In this document: piece after piece, positions 14,064-21,146 of the stretch
Layout of the letters: each line of letters starts with the position of its first letter
Position numbering within the stretch: position 1 is the stretch's first letter
Source of the DNA: a virus
Virus record (IMG/VR): IMGVR_UViG_3300021964_000286
Span: 1 to 32,031 of that record
DNA: 32,031 bases
Strand: one strand, 5' to 3'
The notes under the pieces: model-generated
Database searches by the model: none
Seen by the model: only the letters and a program-made list of their open reading frames with translations
Told to the model about the DNA's origin: nothing
Position numbers and translations under genes: made by a program

Positions 14064-14924
14064 TTATATTGTACATTGTGTAATAGATCCTACTACTATA
14101 CCGTTTATGTTAGTTTCTATTATTTGTTGATTGTCTTTTATCCAAATTTTCTTATCAGGTATTGGTAAAATTTTGTTACCTTCAAATTCAAATATTTTAG
14201 AGTTTACTGTAGGTGTCTCACTATCATTACTCGATCCTGTAGGTATTGTGAATAAATACTCCTCTATACTTCTATCGTCTAATGATTGAGAACATATAAA
14301 ATTATTTGATGCAGAATTTAAATATTCAGCACCGTCAAAAACTTTACCTGCTATTAACGGTTCAACACCGTAGTCCTCTACTGTTGTTTCTGATCCTTCA
14401 TACCTGCTTCTTAAAATTCCTTTAGAAGTATAATTAGAATCTGGTACTTGTGCATATACTGCTGATTCTGAAATTATATTATTATAGTTGTTAGGTATAA
14501 TATATTGTGATGATCTATCTACCTCGTATATATACCCACTAGTTCTATTCTCATTAGCGTTTGAAATTAGTACGTCAAATTCACTATTATTAAATCCTAT
14601 AAGGTTAGGACCTGGTATCAGTGTAGTGTCGTAGAAGTCTACTGATGTTACGGTTGAACCTATAGGTATAGAAAAATTACTTATATCGTAGTTAAAAAAA
14701 TTAGGTTTTTGATTTGTAGACAAAACACTAGTTGCATAAGTAACGTTATTAATAGTAAATGCAAAACTAGTTACATTCTGTAATACTGTGTATAGATTTG
14801 AATTTTGTCCGCTAGTAACATTTATATTTACTTCTCTAACAGTCCACACGCTACCTGTACTGTAGTATATTAGTGATAGTGCTCTATCACCTGGGTTAAA
14901 ATTTGGAAAATCTGCTAGTCTCAT
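14064..14924 (-). CDS. Virion structural protein, unrecognised family
   Basis: A 286-residue protein rich in Asn, Ser and Ile with predicted beta strands throughout and no enzymatic motif. The N-terminal part (RLADFPNFNPGDRALSLIYY) and the central SEFDVLISNANENRTSGYIYEVDR segment, followed by SKGILRSRYEGSE, resemble repeat-poor structural proteins of T4-like phages, but I cannot place it with certainty. Context (all neighbours are virion proteins, gaps of only a few bases) makes a tail or fibre component likely. It is immediately downstream of the first proline-rich protein, seven bases after it, and should be expressed in the same transcript. Confidence 0.7.
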   Translation of the reverse strand: MRLADFPNFNPGDRALSLIYYSTGSVWTVREVNINVTSGQNSNLYTVLQNVTSFAFTINNVTYATSVLSTNQKPNFFNYDISNFSIPIGSTVTSVDFYDTTLIPGPNLIGFNNSEFDVLISNANENRTSGYIYEVDRSSQYIIPNNYNNIISESAVYAQVPDSNYTSKGILRSRYEGSETTVEDYGVEPLIAGKVFDGAEYLNSASNNFICSQSLDDRSIEEYLFTIPTGSSNDSETPTVNSKIFEFEGNKILPIPDKKIWIKDNQQIIETNINGIVVGSITQCTI

Positions 14925-14930
14925 ATTTTA

Positions 14931-15926
14931 TTATTCACATTCACTTGTTATTACTGCTGTACAAGTACTTGCACCTCCCTGTTTCACACCGTTTATAAAT
15001 GTGTAGAACACTGATGTATCAAACTCAGCAGTTACATATTTTGTTCCGCTCATTAATGTTGAACAGCCTAAACCGGTATAGTATCTAGTAGCCGAAGCTA
15101 AGCTAGAAGCATTAAAGTACCCTGCTTTAGCAGTATACTGTGGGGAACCACAACAACCGTAAGGTGCTGTTGTATCTTGGTATACGCTTATACTGTGGCA
15201 CGGTGTTACCGGAGCAGGTGTTGGACTCGGTGTTGGCGATAGTGTCGGACTAGGAGTAGGTGCAGGAGTTGTTGGTGCTTCTGTAGGTGAAGGAGTAGGT
15301 GCATCAGTTGGACTAGGAGTAGGTGCATCAGTTGGACTAGGAGTAGGTGCATCAGTCGGTGATGGGGTAGGTGCATCAGTTGGGCTAGGAGTAGGTGCAG
15401 GAGTTGCTGGTGCTGGTGTTCCTGTTGTTGGAGCTGGTGTTGGTGCATCAGTCGGTGATGGGGTAGGTGCAGCAGTTGTTGGTGCATCAGTTGGACTAGG
15501 TGTAGGTGCATCAGTAGGAGAAGGTGTTGGTGCTGAAGTAGGTGAAGGAGTTGTTGGTGCACTAGTCGGACTAGGTGTAGGTGCATTTGTCGGACTAGGT
15601 GTTGGTGCTGGAGTAGGTGAAGGAGTTGGACTAGGTGTTGGTGCTGGAGTAGGTGCAGGAGTAGGTACTATTAAGATCCAGTTTGCATTTACAGATGAAC
15701 CAGAACATTCGCCATTTTCAACTATAAACCTTGTAGTTGTAATATTATCATTATCGAAAGTAAGATTTACACAGTTTGCCAAAGAAGAGCTAGTAATCCC
15801 TGTAGCCGGTAGTCCGTTGCTTGTGAAAGTAGCAGACCCAGAAGGAGGCACAGCAGTAAACGTAGATCCAGAGTTAAGATCTATTCCTAGTGAACCGCTA
15901 AAGCAAAATTTTATATCTTGTGGCAT
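14931..15926 (-). CDS. Proline-rich (AP/SP/TP repeat) virion protein
   Basis: A 331-residue protein in three parts. Residues 1-87 form a small beta domain with Cys at 8, 52 and 74. Residues 88-242 are an almost uninterrupted X-Pro tract (X = Ala, Ser, Thr) built from an 8-residue unit DAPTPSPT and variants. Residues 243-331 form a Cys-rich terminal domain ([51 protein letters not shown]) resembling tip domains of phage adhesins. The tract should form an extended polyproline-II rod holding the tip away from the tail. Ala-Pro, Ser-Pro and Thr-Pro dipeptides are the glycosylation motif of plant arabinogalactan proteins, and hydroxylase and glycosyltransferase genes follow downstream, so the tract is a candidate substrate (inference). 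The start ATG is fixed by the reading frame and a 23-bp gap. Confidence 0.85.
   Translation of the reverse strand: MPQDIKFCFSGSLGIDLNSGSTFTAVPPSGSATFTSNGLPATGITSSSLANCVNLTFDNDNITTTRFIVENGECSGSSVNANWILIVPTPAPTPAPTPSPTPSPTPAPTPSPTNAPTPSPTSAPTTPSPTSAPTPSPTDAPTPSPTDAPTTAAPTPSPTDAPTPAPTTGTPAPATPAPTPSPTDAPTPSPTDAPTPSPTDAPTPSPTDAPTPSPTEAPTTPAPTPSPTLSPTPSPTPAPVTPCHSISVYQDTTAPYGCCGSPQYTAKAGYFNASSLASATRYYTGLGCSTLMSGTKYVTAEFDTSVFYTFINGVKQGGASTCTAVITSECE
15201..15665 (-). repeat. Tandem repeats encoding DAPTPSPT units
   Basis: Direct repeats inside the coding sequence. The main unit is 24 bp (8 residues), for example two adjacent identical copies of gttggactaggagtagg-type sequence between 15306 and 15354, then variants with synonymous changes. 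Shorter 12-bp PTPA/PTPS steps flank it. Related units occur in the neighbouring gene at 16595-17083, so slippage and recombination within and between the genes should alter the rod length. Confidence 0.85.
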
Positions 15927-15949
15927 TATTTATAAATACTGTTTTTCAA

Positions 15950-17764
15950 TTATATTGGAATTTTTGGTGCAGGAGTAGCTGGAGCAGGAGTTGGTGCAGC
16001 AGGAGCCGGTGTAGGAGAAGGTGTTGGTGCTGGAGTACCTTGACAATCTTCACAGCTAGTGTATGAAGTAAATGAAGTATAAAGTCCATCTACACCTGAG
16101 CCGGCAGCACTATCATACGTGAAACATACTGCTCCGGATTTTAACACGTTAGGGAATGTAGTACCAACAGTACCGTAAACATCTAACAAGTTGCTTGGAT
16201 CATCACAATCTAGATATCTTGCATAGTCAAAAGATACCGGTGATGGTGTAGGTGCATCTGTAGGTGCAGGAGTTGTTGGTGCACTAGTAGTTAATGGTGC
16301 AGGAGTTGGCGGTTGAGTAGCTACTGGTGCAGGAGTTGGACTTGGTGTAGGTGAAGTTGTAGGTGCAGGAGTTGCTAATGTACAATCATCATTATCAGTA
16401 CAACTTGAACCTAGTGAAGAAATTGTTAATCCAGATGCTAGATCTACTGGTAACGCTCTAGCACATACTCTATCTGCATCCCCGAACGCTATAGAAACCG
16501 GTGATATTGTTGCTCCGTCCGAACATCTTACGTAACTATACGTTCCTGTAGGATCTGCTCCTTCATTAGTTATTAAGTAACAGTTACAGGTATGCGTAGG
16601 TGCAGGAGTTGTTGGTGCAGGAGTTGGTGCAGGAGTTGGTGCTCCTGATGGTGCAGGAGTTGGTGCAGGAGTTGGTGCTCCTGATGGTGCAGGAGTTGGT
16701 GCTGCTGATGGTGCAGGAGTTGGTGCTCCTGATGGTGCAGGAGTTGGTGCAGGAGTTGGTGCTCCTGATGGTGCAGGAGTTGGTGCTTCTGATGGTGCAG
16801 GAGTTGTTGGTGCAGGAGTTGGTGCATCAGTTGGTGATGGGGTAGGTGCTCCTGATGGTGCAGGAGTTGGTGCATCTGTAGGTGAAGGAGTTGGTGCATC
16901 AGTTGGTGCAGGAGTTGTTGGTGCATCAGTTGGACTTGGTGTAGGTGCATCAGTTGGACTTGGTGTAGGTGCATCTGTAGGTGAAGGAGTTGGTGCATCG
17001 GTTGGACTTGGTGTAGGTGCAGGTGTAGTTACTGGTGCAGGAGTTGGCGATGGAGTTGGTGCTGTAGTAGGTGCTGGTGTAGGTACTGATTCGTTTGATG
17101 CGCTAATTGCAAAATGACAAAAGAATGATTGCTCTATTAATAAGTAGTTATATAATGTGTTCCCTGTTTCATCATATTTAAAAGCATTAGATACGTTTAA
17201 TTCACCACTTGACAGTTTCATTTCACTACCAGAAAACTCTCCATCGTATTTAGGTTCTTCTTGATTGTGATATGTATACGTTGCAAGCCCGTCTGGTGTA
17301 ATAACAGATTCACTATACGCTGTTGAATAGTTTGTAGAAGAGCCAAAAGTTCCTCCATCGCTTCCTGATCTACTACCGCTATCAATAGATCCTGTAATAG
17401 TTATATCTCCTACAAATTGCTGTTTTACAGCACTATAATTTGTTGTATCAGTCAACACTAACGATCCTGATATGTTATCATATTCGCTACTTTTTATAGA
17501 TACCTGTGTTGTCTTATTTCTTTCTAAAAGGTGGGGCTTGATAATTATACCTGAACTCATATTAGTTCTGGCAGGTACAAAATCTTGAACACTTTTATAC
17601 AGTACATTATCGTAAAACTTCATTATTCTTGTGAAGTCTTGTAGATCATTAGAACCAGTAAGTATAATACCCAAGATAGCTTCCGACGAGGAAACTAGTT
17701 CAGCATAGCTACTTGAATGGGCATACCCAGGGTCCCCTATGTATTGATCTAAATTATAAGCCAT
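15950..17764 (-). CDS. Large proline-rich multi-linker virion protein
   Basis: A 604-residue protein. Residues 1-225 are a structural domain (NLDQYIGDP, FTRIMKFYDNVLYKSVQDFVPAR at 45-66, SSGIIIKPHLLERNK at 70-84) that, as I recall, is normally the C-terminal part of the preceding structural protein in related phages. Three proline-rich linkers follow (228-390, 465-509, 577-600) with two Cys-containing mini-domains between them: 391-464 (CNCYLITNE ... YVRCSDG ... CTDNDDC) and 511-576 (YLDCDDP ... AVCFTYD ... CEDCQG). The first linker switches from DAPTPSPT units to SGAPTPAP units. The layout is anchor, rod, mini-domain, rod, mini-domain, rod, as expected for a filament displaying binding modules. 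It is a candidate target for the prolyl hydroxylase and glycosyltransferases (inference). The ATG overlaps the upstream gene by 11 bp. Confidence 0.85.
   Translation of the reverse strand: MAYNLDQYIGDPGYAHSSSYAELVSSSEAILGIILTGSNDLQDFTRIMKFYDNVLYKSVQDFVPARTNMSSGIIIKPHLLERNKTTQVSIKSSEYDNISGSLVLTDTTNYSAVKQQFVGDITITGSIDSGSRSGSDGGTFGSSTNYSTAYSESVITPDGLATYTYHNQEEPKYDGEFSGSEMKLSSGELNVSNAFKYDETGNTLYNYLLIEQSFFCHFAISASNESVPTPAPTTAPTPSPTPAPVTTPAPTPSPTDAPTPSPTDAPTPSPTDAPTPSPTDAPTTPAPTDAPTPSPTDAPTPAPSGAPTPSPTDAPTPAPTTPAPSEAPTPAPSGAPTPAPTPAPSGAPTPAPSAAPTPAPSGAPTPAPTPAPSGAPTPAPTPAPTTPAPTHTCNCYLITNEGADPTGTYSYVRCSDGATISPVSIAFGDADRVCARALPVDLASGLTISSLGSSCTDNDDCTLATPAPTTSPTPSPTPAPVATQPPTPAPLTTSAPTTPAPTDAPTPSPVSFDYARYLDCDDPSNLLDVYGTVGTTFPNVLKSGAVCFTYDSAAGSGVDGLYTSFTSYTSCEDCQGTPAPTPSPTPAPAAPTPAPATPAPKIPI
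16595..17083 (-). repeat. Tandem repeats encoding DAPTPSPT and SGAPTPAP units
   Basis: A dense array of 12-, 24- and 36-bp direct repeats in the first proline-rich linker. On the plus strand the recurring words are ggtgcaggagttggtgc and ggtgctcctgatggtgcagg. The promoter-proximal half encodes Asp-containing units (DAPTPSPT); the distal half encodes Gly/Ser units ([20 protein letters not shown]). Smaller proline tracts follow at 16238-16372 and 15965-16036. Confidence 0.85.
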
Positions 17765-19697
17765 TTAAGTGTTCTATTATTTTTTTATTTAACACATCTG
17801 TAGGTGAATATCCTACTTCTACATTATTATGGTCGTGTGTGTATTTATTATTTCTTTTGTTTATAGAGACATATTTTGATAGTGTGTTACCTTGTACATA
17901 ACTGCCTGTATCATCAATTCTAATACTTCCTAGAGAAGAAGTAGTAGTTGTCAAAGTCCCTATATTAACACTGTTTAGTGAGTTGTTTGCTGCTCCTGTT
18001 CTAATAACAAGATTAGATCCTGATTGTATACTGTTAAGGCTTGGAACTCCAAAACAGTTTACTAACGTTCTTAAGCTTTTTTCAGTACCTTTGCTTTTCA
18101 GTAGCATAGGTAAGTTATGGTATATCCTCTTATAGACTTCTTGAGTATACTGTAGTTCCGGGGTTGAATTATTACTAGCACTTATAGCTGTTGAAATATT
18201 TTCACTCCCTGTATTAAATAACTCTCCTGTAAATATTCTAAATAAGTCGTTTGTAGATCTGGTGTTAGTATATAACTTTACTCCGAAGTTAGCTAATACG
18301 TTCTGAACTAAATCTTTTGAAATACCTTTGTCTAGCCTGTTATCAGCATTGTACTTATCAGTTACTGCTTTAGAGTAAATCCATAGATTATCAAACTGCT
18401 GTCCTATTAGATGTACAAATAACCTAAAAGGATCATTATTGGAATCATCTGCTATATAACTAGGCACAGTGTCATATAATTGATTAACGTTAGCACTATC
18501 ATAACTCGAAGCTGAAATTATTTTATTGTCATACCAAGAACTAGTAACTGACCCTGTTGCATTTAAGTACGGTCTTACACTATTCTGTTTTGGCCATGAT
18601 GTAGATCCGCTTTCATAAAAAAGGTGTCTATCGTAATGATCAAAGTTATCTATAATTTTATCTACTAGTACTTTGTACTGTTCTCTACTGCCTGATATTC
18701 CTCCTTCTACATTTGAACCGCTTTCAAATTTATCTATTGAATTCTGATAGACTGTAATAAGGTTAAGTTTTTTTTGAAAGTTTTTCAATCTCTCTTCTAT
18801 TGAACTATAATGTACAAAGTCTGAGAATGTGTTATAATCTATACTTAGGTTTGCACTTAATTCAGAAACGTTTGATTTTAGCTCTCTATATGAATTTGTA
18901 TTACCAAATCCAAAAAGTTCATTGTAGTTAAAGTATTCTGAGGGTGTGTTATTAAGGTTACTTTCATAATTGCTTTCAAAATTAGGTCCTTTAAGTCTAG
19001 GAACGTTAAGATCATCTGCTGTTATTAAAGTCTGTATTTCATATGCTACGCTATCAGAAATAGTTTGCTCTATAGTAAGAAAGTCTTTGACGCTATACTG
19101 CGGGGGTAAAGGTTCGTATAGCTTTACTACTACAGTTTTAAACTCTTTAAAGTCTTGAGTTTTGATATTTACACCGGTAATTAACTTATTATCTTTAAAA
19201 TTTAATTTAAAGTCATTATAATAGTCTTGAGCGTTTAAACTGTTTTGTACTTTAGAAGTATATTCAACAATACTTCCATTATTTATTTTTGTTGTTAGTA
19301 GTCTCAGTTCAGTTCTATCTGGTGATATTTCGTTTATGTAGAACTCTACCGGTAATCCGGAGTCGCTATACAGATCATCGGTGAAGTTATATGCAAGTAT
19401 TATGCCTCCATTAGAATAACTGTTTTTCAAAGCATCTTGCACTGGATCTACAATTACTTCTGATGAGCCATTAGATGCAGCTTTAGATGATACCTGTAAG
19501 TTTGTTGTAGCTGTATAGTTGTATATAGAGTCAAGGAGTACTTTATCTGTAGAGTAAATGTGTAACTCTATTTTGTTCTCTTGGAGTTTAATCAGATTGT
19601 TAATACTAAATTGCTCTATAACAGAAGAATCTTCTGAAGATATTCTATCTAGACCTATTGGATCAACAGGATGTATATTATAGTTAATTTGCGGCAT
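17754..19697 (-). CDS. Large baseplate/fibre-attachment structural protein
   Basis: A 647-residue virion protein. It has an early segment INYNIHPVDPIGLDRI, a middle region with KNFQKKLNLITVYQNSIDKFE (possible coiled coil), DNFDHYDRHLFYESGS and a conserved-looking PFRLFVHLIGQQFDNLWIY, then YKRIYHNLPMLLKSKGTEKSLRTLVNCFGVP (near 530-560). That last pattern recurs in baseplate-linked structural proteins of T4-like marine phages and is reminiscent of gpI-type tail proteins. It ends VEVGYSPTDVLNKKIIEHLNGL, and homologues I remember continue at this point into the IGDP domain that here starts the next gene, so this protein appears split. The assignment to a specific T4 gene is not possible by eye. 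Confidence 0.8.
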   Translation of the reverse strand: MPQINYNIHPVDPIGLDRISSEDSSVIEQFSINNLIKLQENKIELHIYSTDKVLLDSIYNYTATTNLQVSSKAASNGSSEVIVDPVQDALKNSYSNGGIILAYNFTDDLYSDSGLPVEFYINEISPDRTELRLLTTKINNGSIVEYTSKVQNSLNAQDYYNDFKLNFKDNKLITGVNIKTQDFKEFKTVVVKLYEPLPPQYSVKDFLTIEQTISDSVAYEIQTLITADDLNVPRLKGPNFESNYESNLNNTPSEYFNYNELFGFGNTNSYRELKSNVSELSANLSIDYNTFSDFVHYSSIEERLKNFQKKLNLITVYQNSIDKFESGSNVEGGISGSREQYKVLVDKIIDNFDHYDRHLFYESGSTSWPKQNSVRPYLNATGSVTSSWYDNKIISASSYDSANVNQLYDTVPSYIADDSNNDPFRLFVHLIGQQFDNLWIYSKAVTDKYNADNRLDKGISKDLVQNVLANFGVKLYTNTRSTNDLFRIFTGELFNTGSENISTAISASNNSTPELQYTQEVYKRIYHNLPMLLKSKGTEKSLRTLVNCFGVPSLNSIQSGSNLVIRTGAANNSLNSVNIGTLTTTTSSLGSIRIDDTGSYVQGNTLSKYVSINKRNNKYTHDHNNVEVGYSPTDVLNKKIIEHLNGL

Positions 19698-20034
19698 TTT
19701 CTATAGACTCAGTTTGTACTTCAATTAACTGCTGGTTTGTTAATAACAATTGCTCTCTTAGTTGAGCTATTTCATCTAATAAAGGTTGTATGTCTTCAAG
19801 ATCAGATGTAAATTCAACTAGCTTAGAGCTTTCTTGAATAATGTATCTGTGTGAATTAACATCGCCTTCTACAGGTATTTCAAAATATAGTTTATTATAT
19901 AGACGAAAAAGCTCTTCTACTGTATCGTTATCTATTTCAATAACAGGCTCAGTAAAAGTGCTAAACTCAGTATCTACTGCTTTATTAAAATCGTCTTTTT
20001 TATAGACTGTTTTTTTTATCTGTACATTAGCCAT
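19684..20034 (-). CDS. Conserved small structural protein with C-terminal coiled coil
   Basis: A 116-residue protein starting MANVQIKKTVYKKDDFNKAVD, with FRLYNKLYFEIPVEGDVNSH (43-62) in the middle and a long helix, DIQPLLDEIAQLREQLLLTNQQL (81-103), that looks like a coiled coil. This small protein is regularly found between the gp6-type and large structural genes in T4-like marine phages as far as I recall; its function is not known. It may oligomerise in the baseplate. A TATAAATA sequence on the coding strand lies 28 nt upstream of the start. It overlaps both neighbours by a few bases (8 and 14 bp). Confidence 0.75.
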   Translation of the reverse strand: MANVQIKKTVYKKDDFNKAVDTEFSTFTEPVIEIDNDTVEELFRLYNKLYFEIPVEGDVNSHRYIIQESSKLVEFTSDLEDIQPLLDEIAQLREQLLLTNQQLIEVQTESIENAAN

Positions 20035-21145
20035 TTCTTACTACTTTAAATGTACTATCATTATTTATAACTGCTGTAGTACCGTCTAGTTGAGTCTTAA
20101 TTAACACTCTATAAAACCTCTCTGGTTGTAAACCGTCCATATATAGATCAAAGTACGGTCCGGTACTATCACAAGATATTTTTGTAAAATCGTTATCAAA
20201 ATTAATTACCATCTCTTCAGTAAATTCATCCCTTAGCCCCCAATACGATTGAGAAGGTAATGCGTAATTTGTTTTATAAATAGAGCCTGTGGTAAATGTT
20301 CTGGTAGGGTATTTGGGTCTAGCTAGTATTCTGAATCTTTGTTTGTCAATATCCGGGTAACTGCCTTTATTATTAGTTAAGTCTATTACTGCATTAGTAG
20401 TATCTAATACAGAAAGACTGCCTGTTACGTATGAACTATCATCCCATTTAATATCTAAAGTAGGGGGGTATATTGTGTTGGTGTCTGCACTGTAGTACTT
20501 ATGTCTAATAGATGAGGTAGTGTTAAATTCGTAAGAGTCATCTAATTTTAAAATAAACCCGTTGTTTGTTATAGATCCTGTATAGTGTAGTAGTACACCG
20601 TTTGTAACATCTACATTTAAATCTATATTGTCGTTTAACTCAAATGATTGAGAAGTATGTAAGCTATATCCGTTAGAACCTGTGTACCAGTTTCCTCCTC
20701 CTAAATGAGTAGAGTTATAAGAGCCTGTTATATTTGCAGGCATACTTAATGTATTATGTGGAAGTGTCCAAGATTTTGTATTTTGGGCTCCTGCGTATCT
20801 CCATGTACATCCAGACTTATCGTATGGTTCATCTCCATATTTTCCAACTCCTCCATCCCAGTATTCATATATAGGGTAGGCATGTACTGAATGTGATGCT
20901 GGTGTTTCGTATGCTGATGCTAGTTTTAAATTTATACTAGCACTAAAGTTAGTGTTCCCTATCTTGTTGTTAATAACATTAGCAATTTCCGTATCTTTAA
21001 AATGTAATAGTATTCTTGATGCTTGTCCTACTTCTAATACAGGGTAGCCTCCTAGCTCTATCATTTCATCGTATCCAGCATTTGCTATAGGTACTTCAGT
21101 GAATATGTAATTGTCTTTGTCGGGAAATAATTTATATACTGCCAT
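20027..21145 (-). CDS. Baseplate-region structural protein
   Basis: A 372-residue protein opening MAVYKLFPDKDNYIFTE, followed by VLEVGQASRILLHFKDTEI, an opening typical of a structural protein family of T4-like marine phages. The rest is beta-rich, with aromatic loops (YPIYEYWDGGVGKYGDEP, WRYAGAQN, GGGNWYTGS) and a C-terminal FDLYMDGLQPERFYRVLIKTQLDG. The layout (LHF strand, WDDSSYVTGSL) recalls DNRLRE-like jelly-roll domains of surface proteins, though I would not assert this. It sits directly after gp6 with a one-base gap; by position it could occupy the role of T4 gp8 or gp7, but the sequence does not show that. Confidence 0.75.
   Translation of the reverse strand: MAVYKLFPDKDNYIFTEVPIANAGYDEMIELGGYPVLEVGQASRILLHFKDTEIANVINNKIGNTNFSASINLKLASAYETPASHSVHAYPIYEYWDGGVGKYGDEPYDKSGCTWRYAGAQNTKSWTLPHNTLSMPANITGSYNSTHLGGGNWYTGSNGYSLHTSQSFELNDNIDLNVDVTNGVLLHYTGSITNNGFILKLDDSYEFNTTSSIRHKYYSADTNTIYPPTLDIKWDDSSYVTGSLSVLDTTNAVIDLTNNKGSYPDIDKQRFRILARPKYPTRTFTTGSIYKTNYALPSQSYWGLRDEFTEEMVINFDNDFTKISCDSTGPYFDLYMDGLQPERFYRVLIKTQLDGTTAVINNDSTFKVVRNG
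20062..20069 (-). promoter_or_regulatory. Possible T4-type late promoter
   Basis: The minus strand reads TATAAATA at 20069-20062, the exact T4 late promoter consensus, 28 nt before the start codon at 20034 and inside the end of the upstream gene. A gp55-like sigma factor is encoded in this window. In an A/T-rich genome the octamer can arise by chance, so the call is tentative. Confidence 0.3.
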
Positions 21146-21146
21146 T

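Noticed and set aside
15927-15934. TATAAATA late promoter directly before the gene starting at 15926
   Set aside because: It abuts the start codon, so transcription would begin inside the gene; more likely an A/T-rich leader.
15206-17050. Dense short direct repeats that could look like a CRISPR array, and long alternative-frame ORFs rich in His/Leu/Gln (15206-15586, 16573-16998) or Val/Leu/Glu (16600-16845, plus strand)
   Set aside because: The repeats have no unique spacers and are multiples of 3 bp encoding Pro-rich units in a long frame. The other ORFs are by-products of the periodic sequence and have monotonous composition.
14931-17764. Collagen-like protein as the prolyl hydroxylase substrate
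   Set aside because: There is no Gly-X-Y periodicity; the tracts are X-Pro dipeptides with Ala, Ser, Thr and Asp.
17754-17764. Programmed ribosomal frameshift joining the 647- and 604-aa proteins at the A7 run
   Set aside because: The downstream frame has stop codons between the A-run and its ATG, so a slip at the run could not reach it; stop/start re-initiation is simpler.
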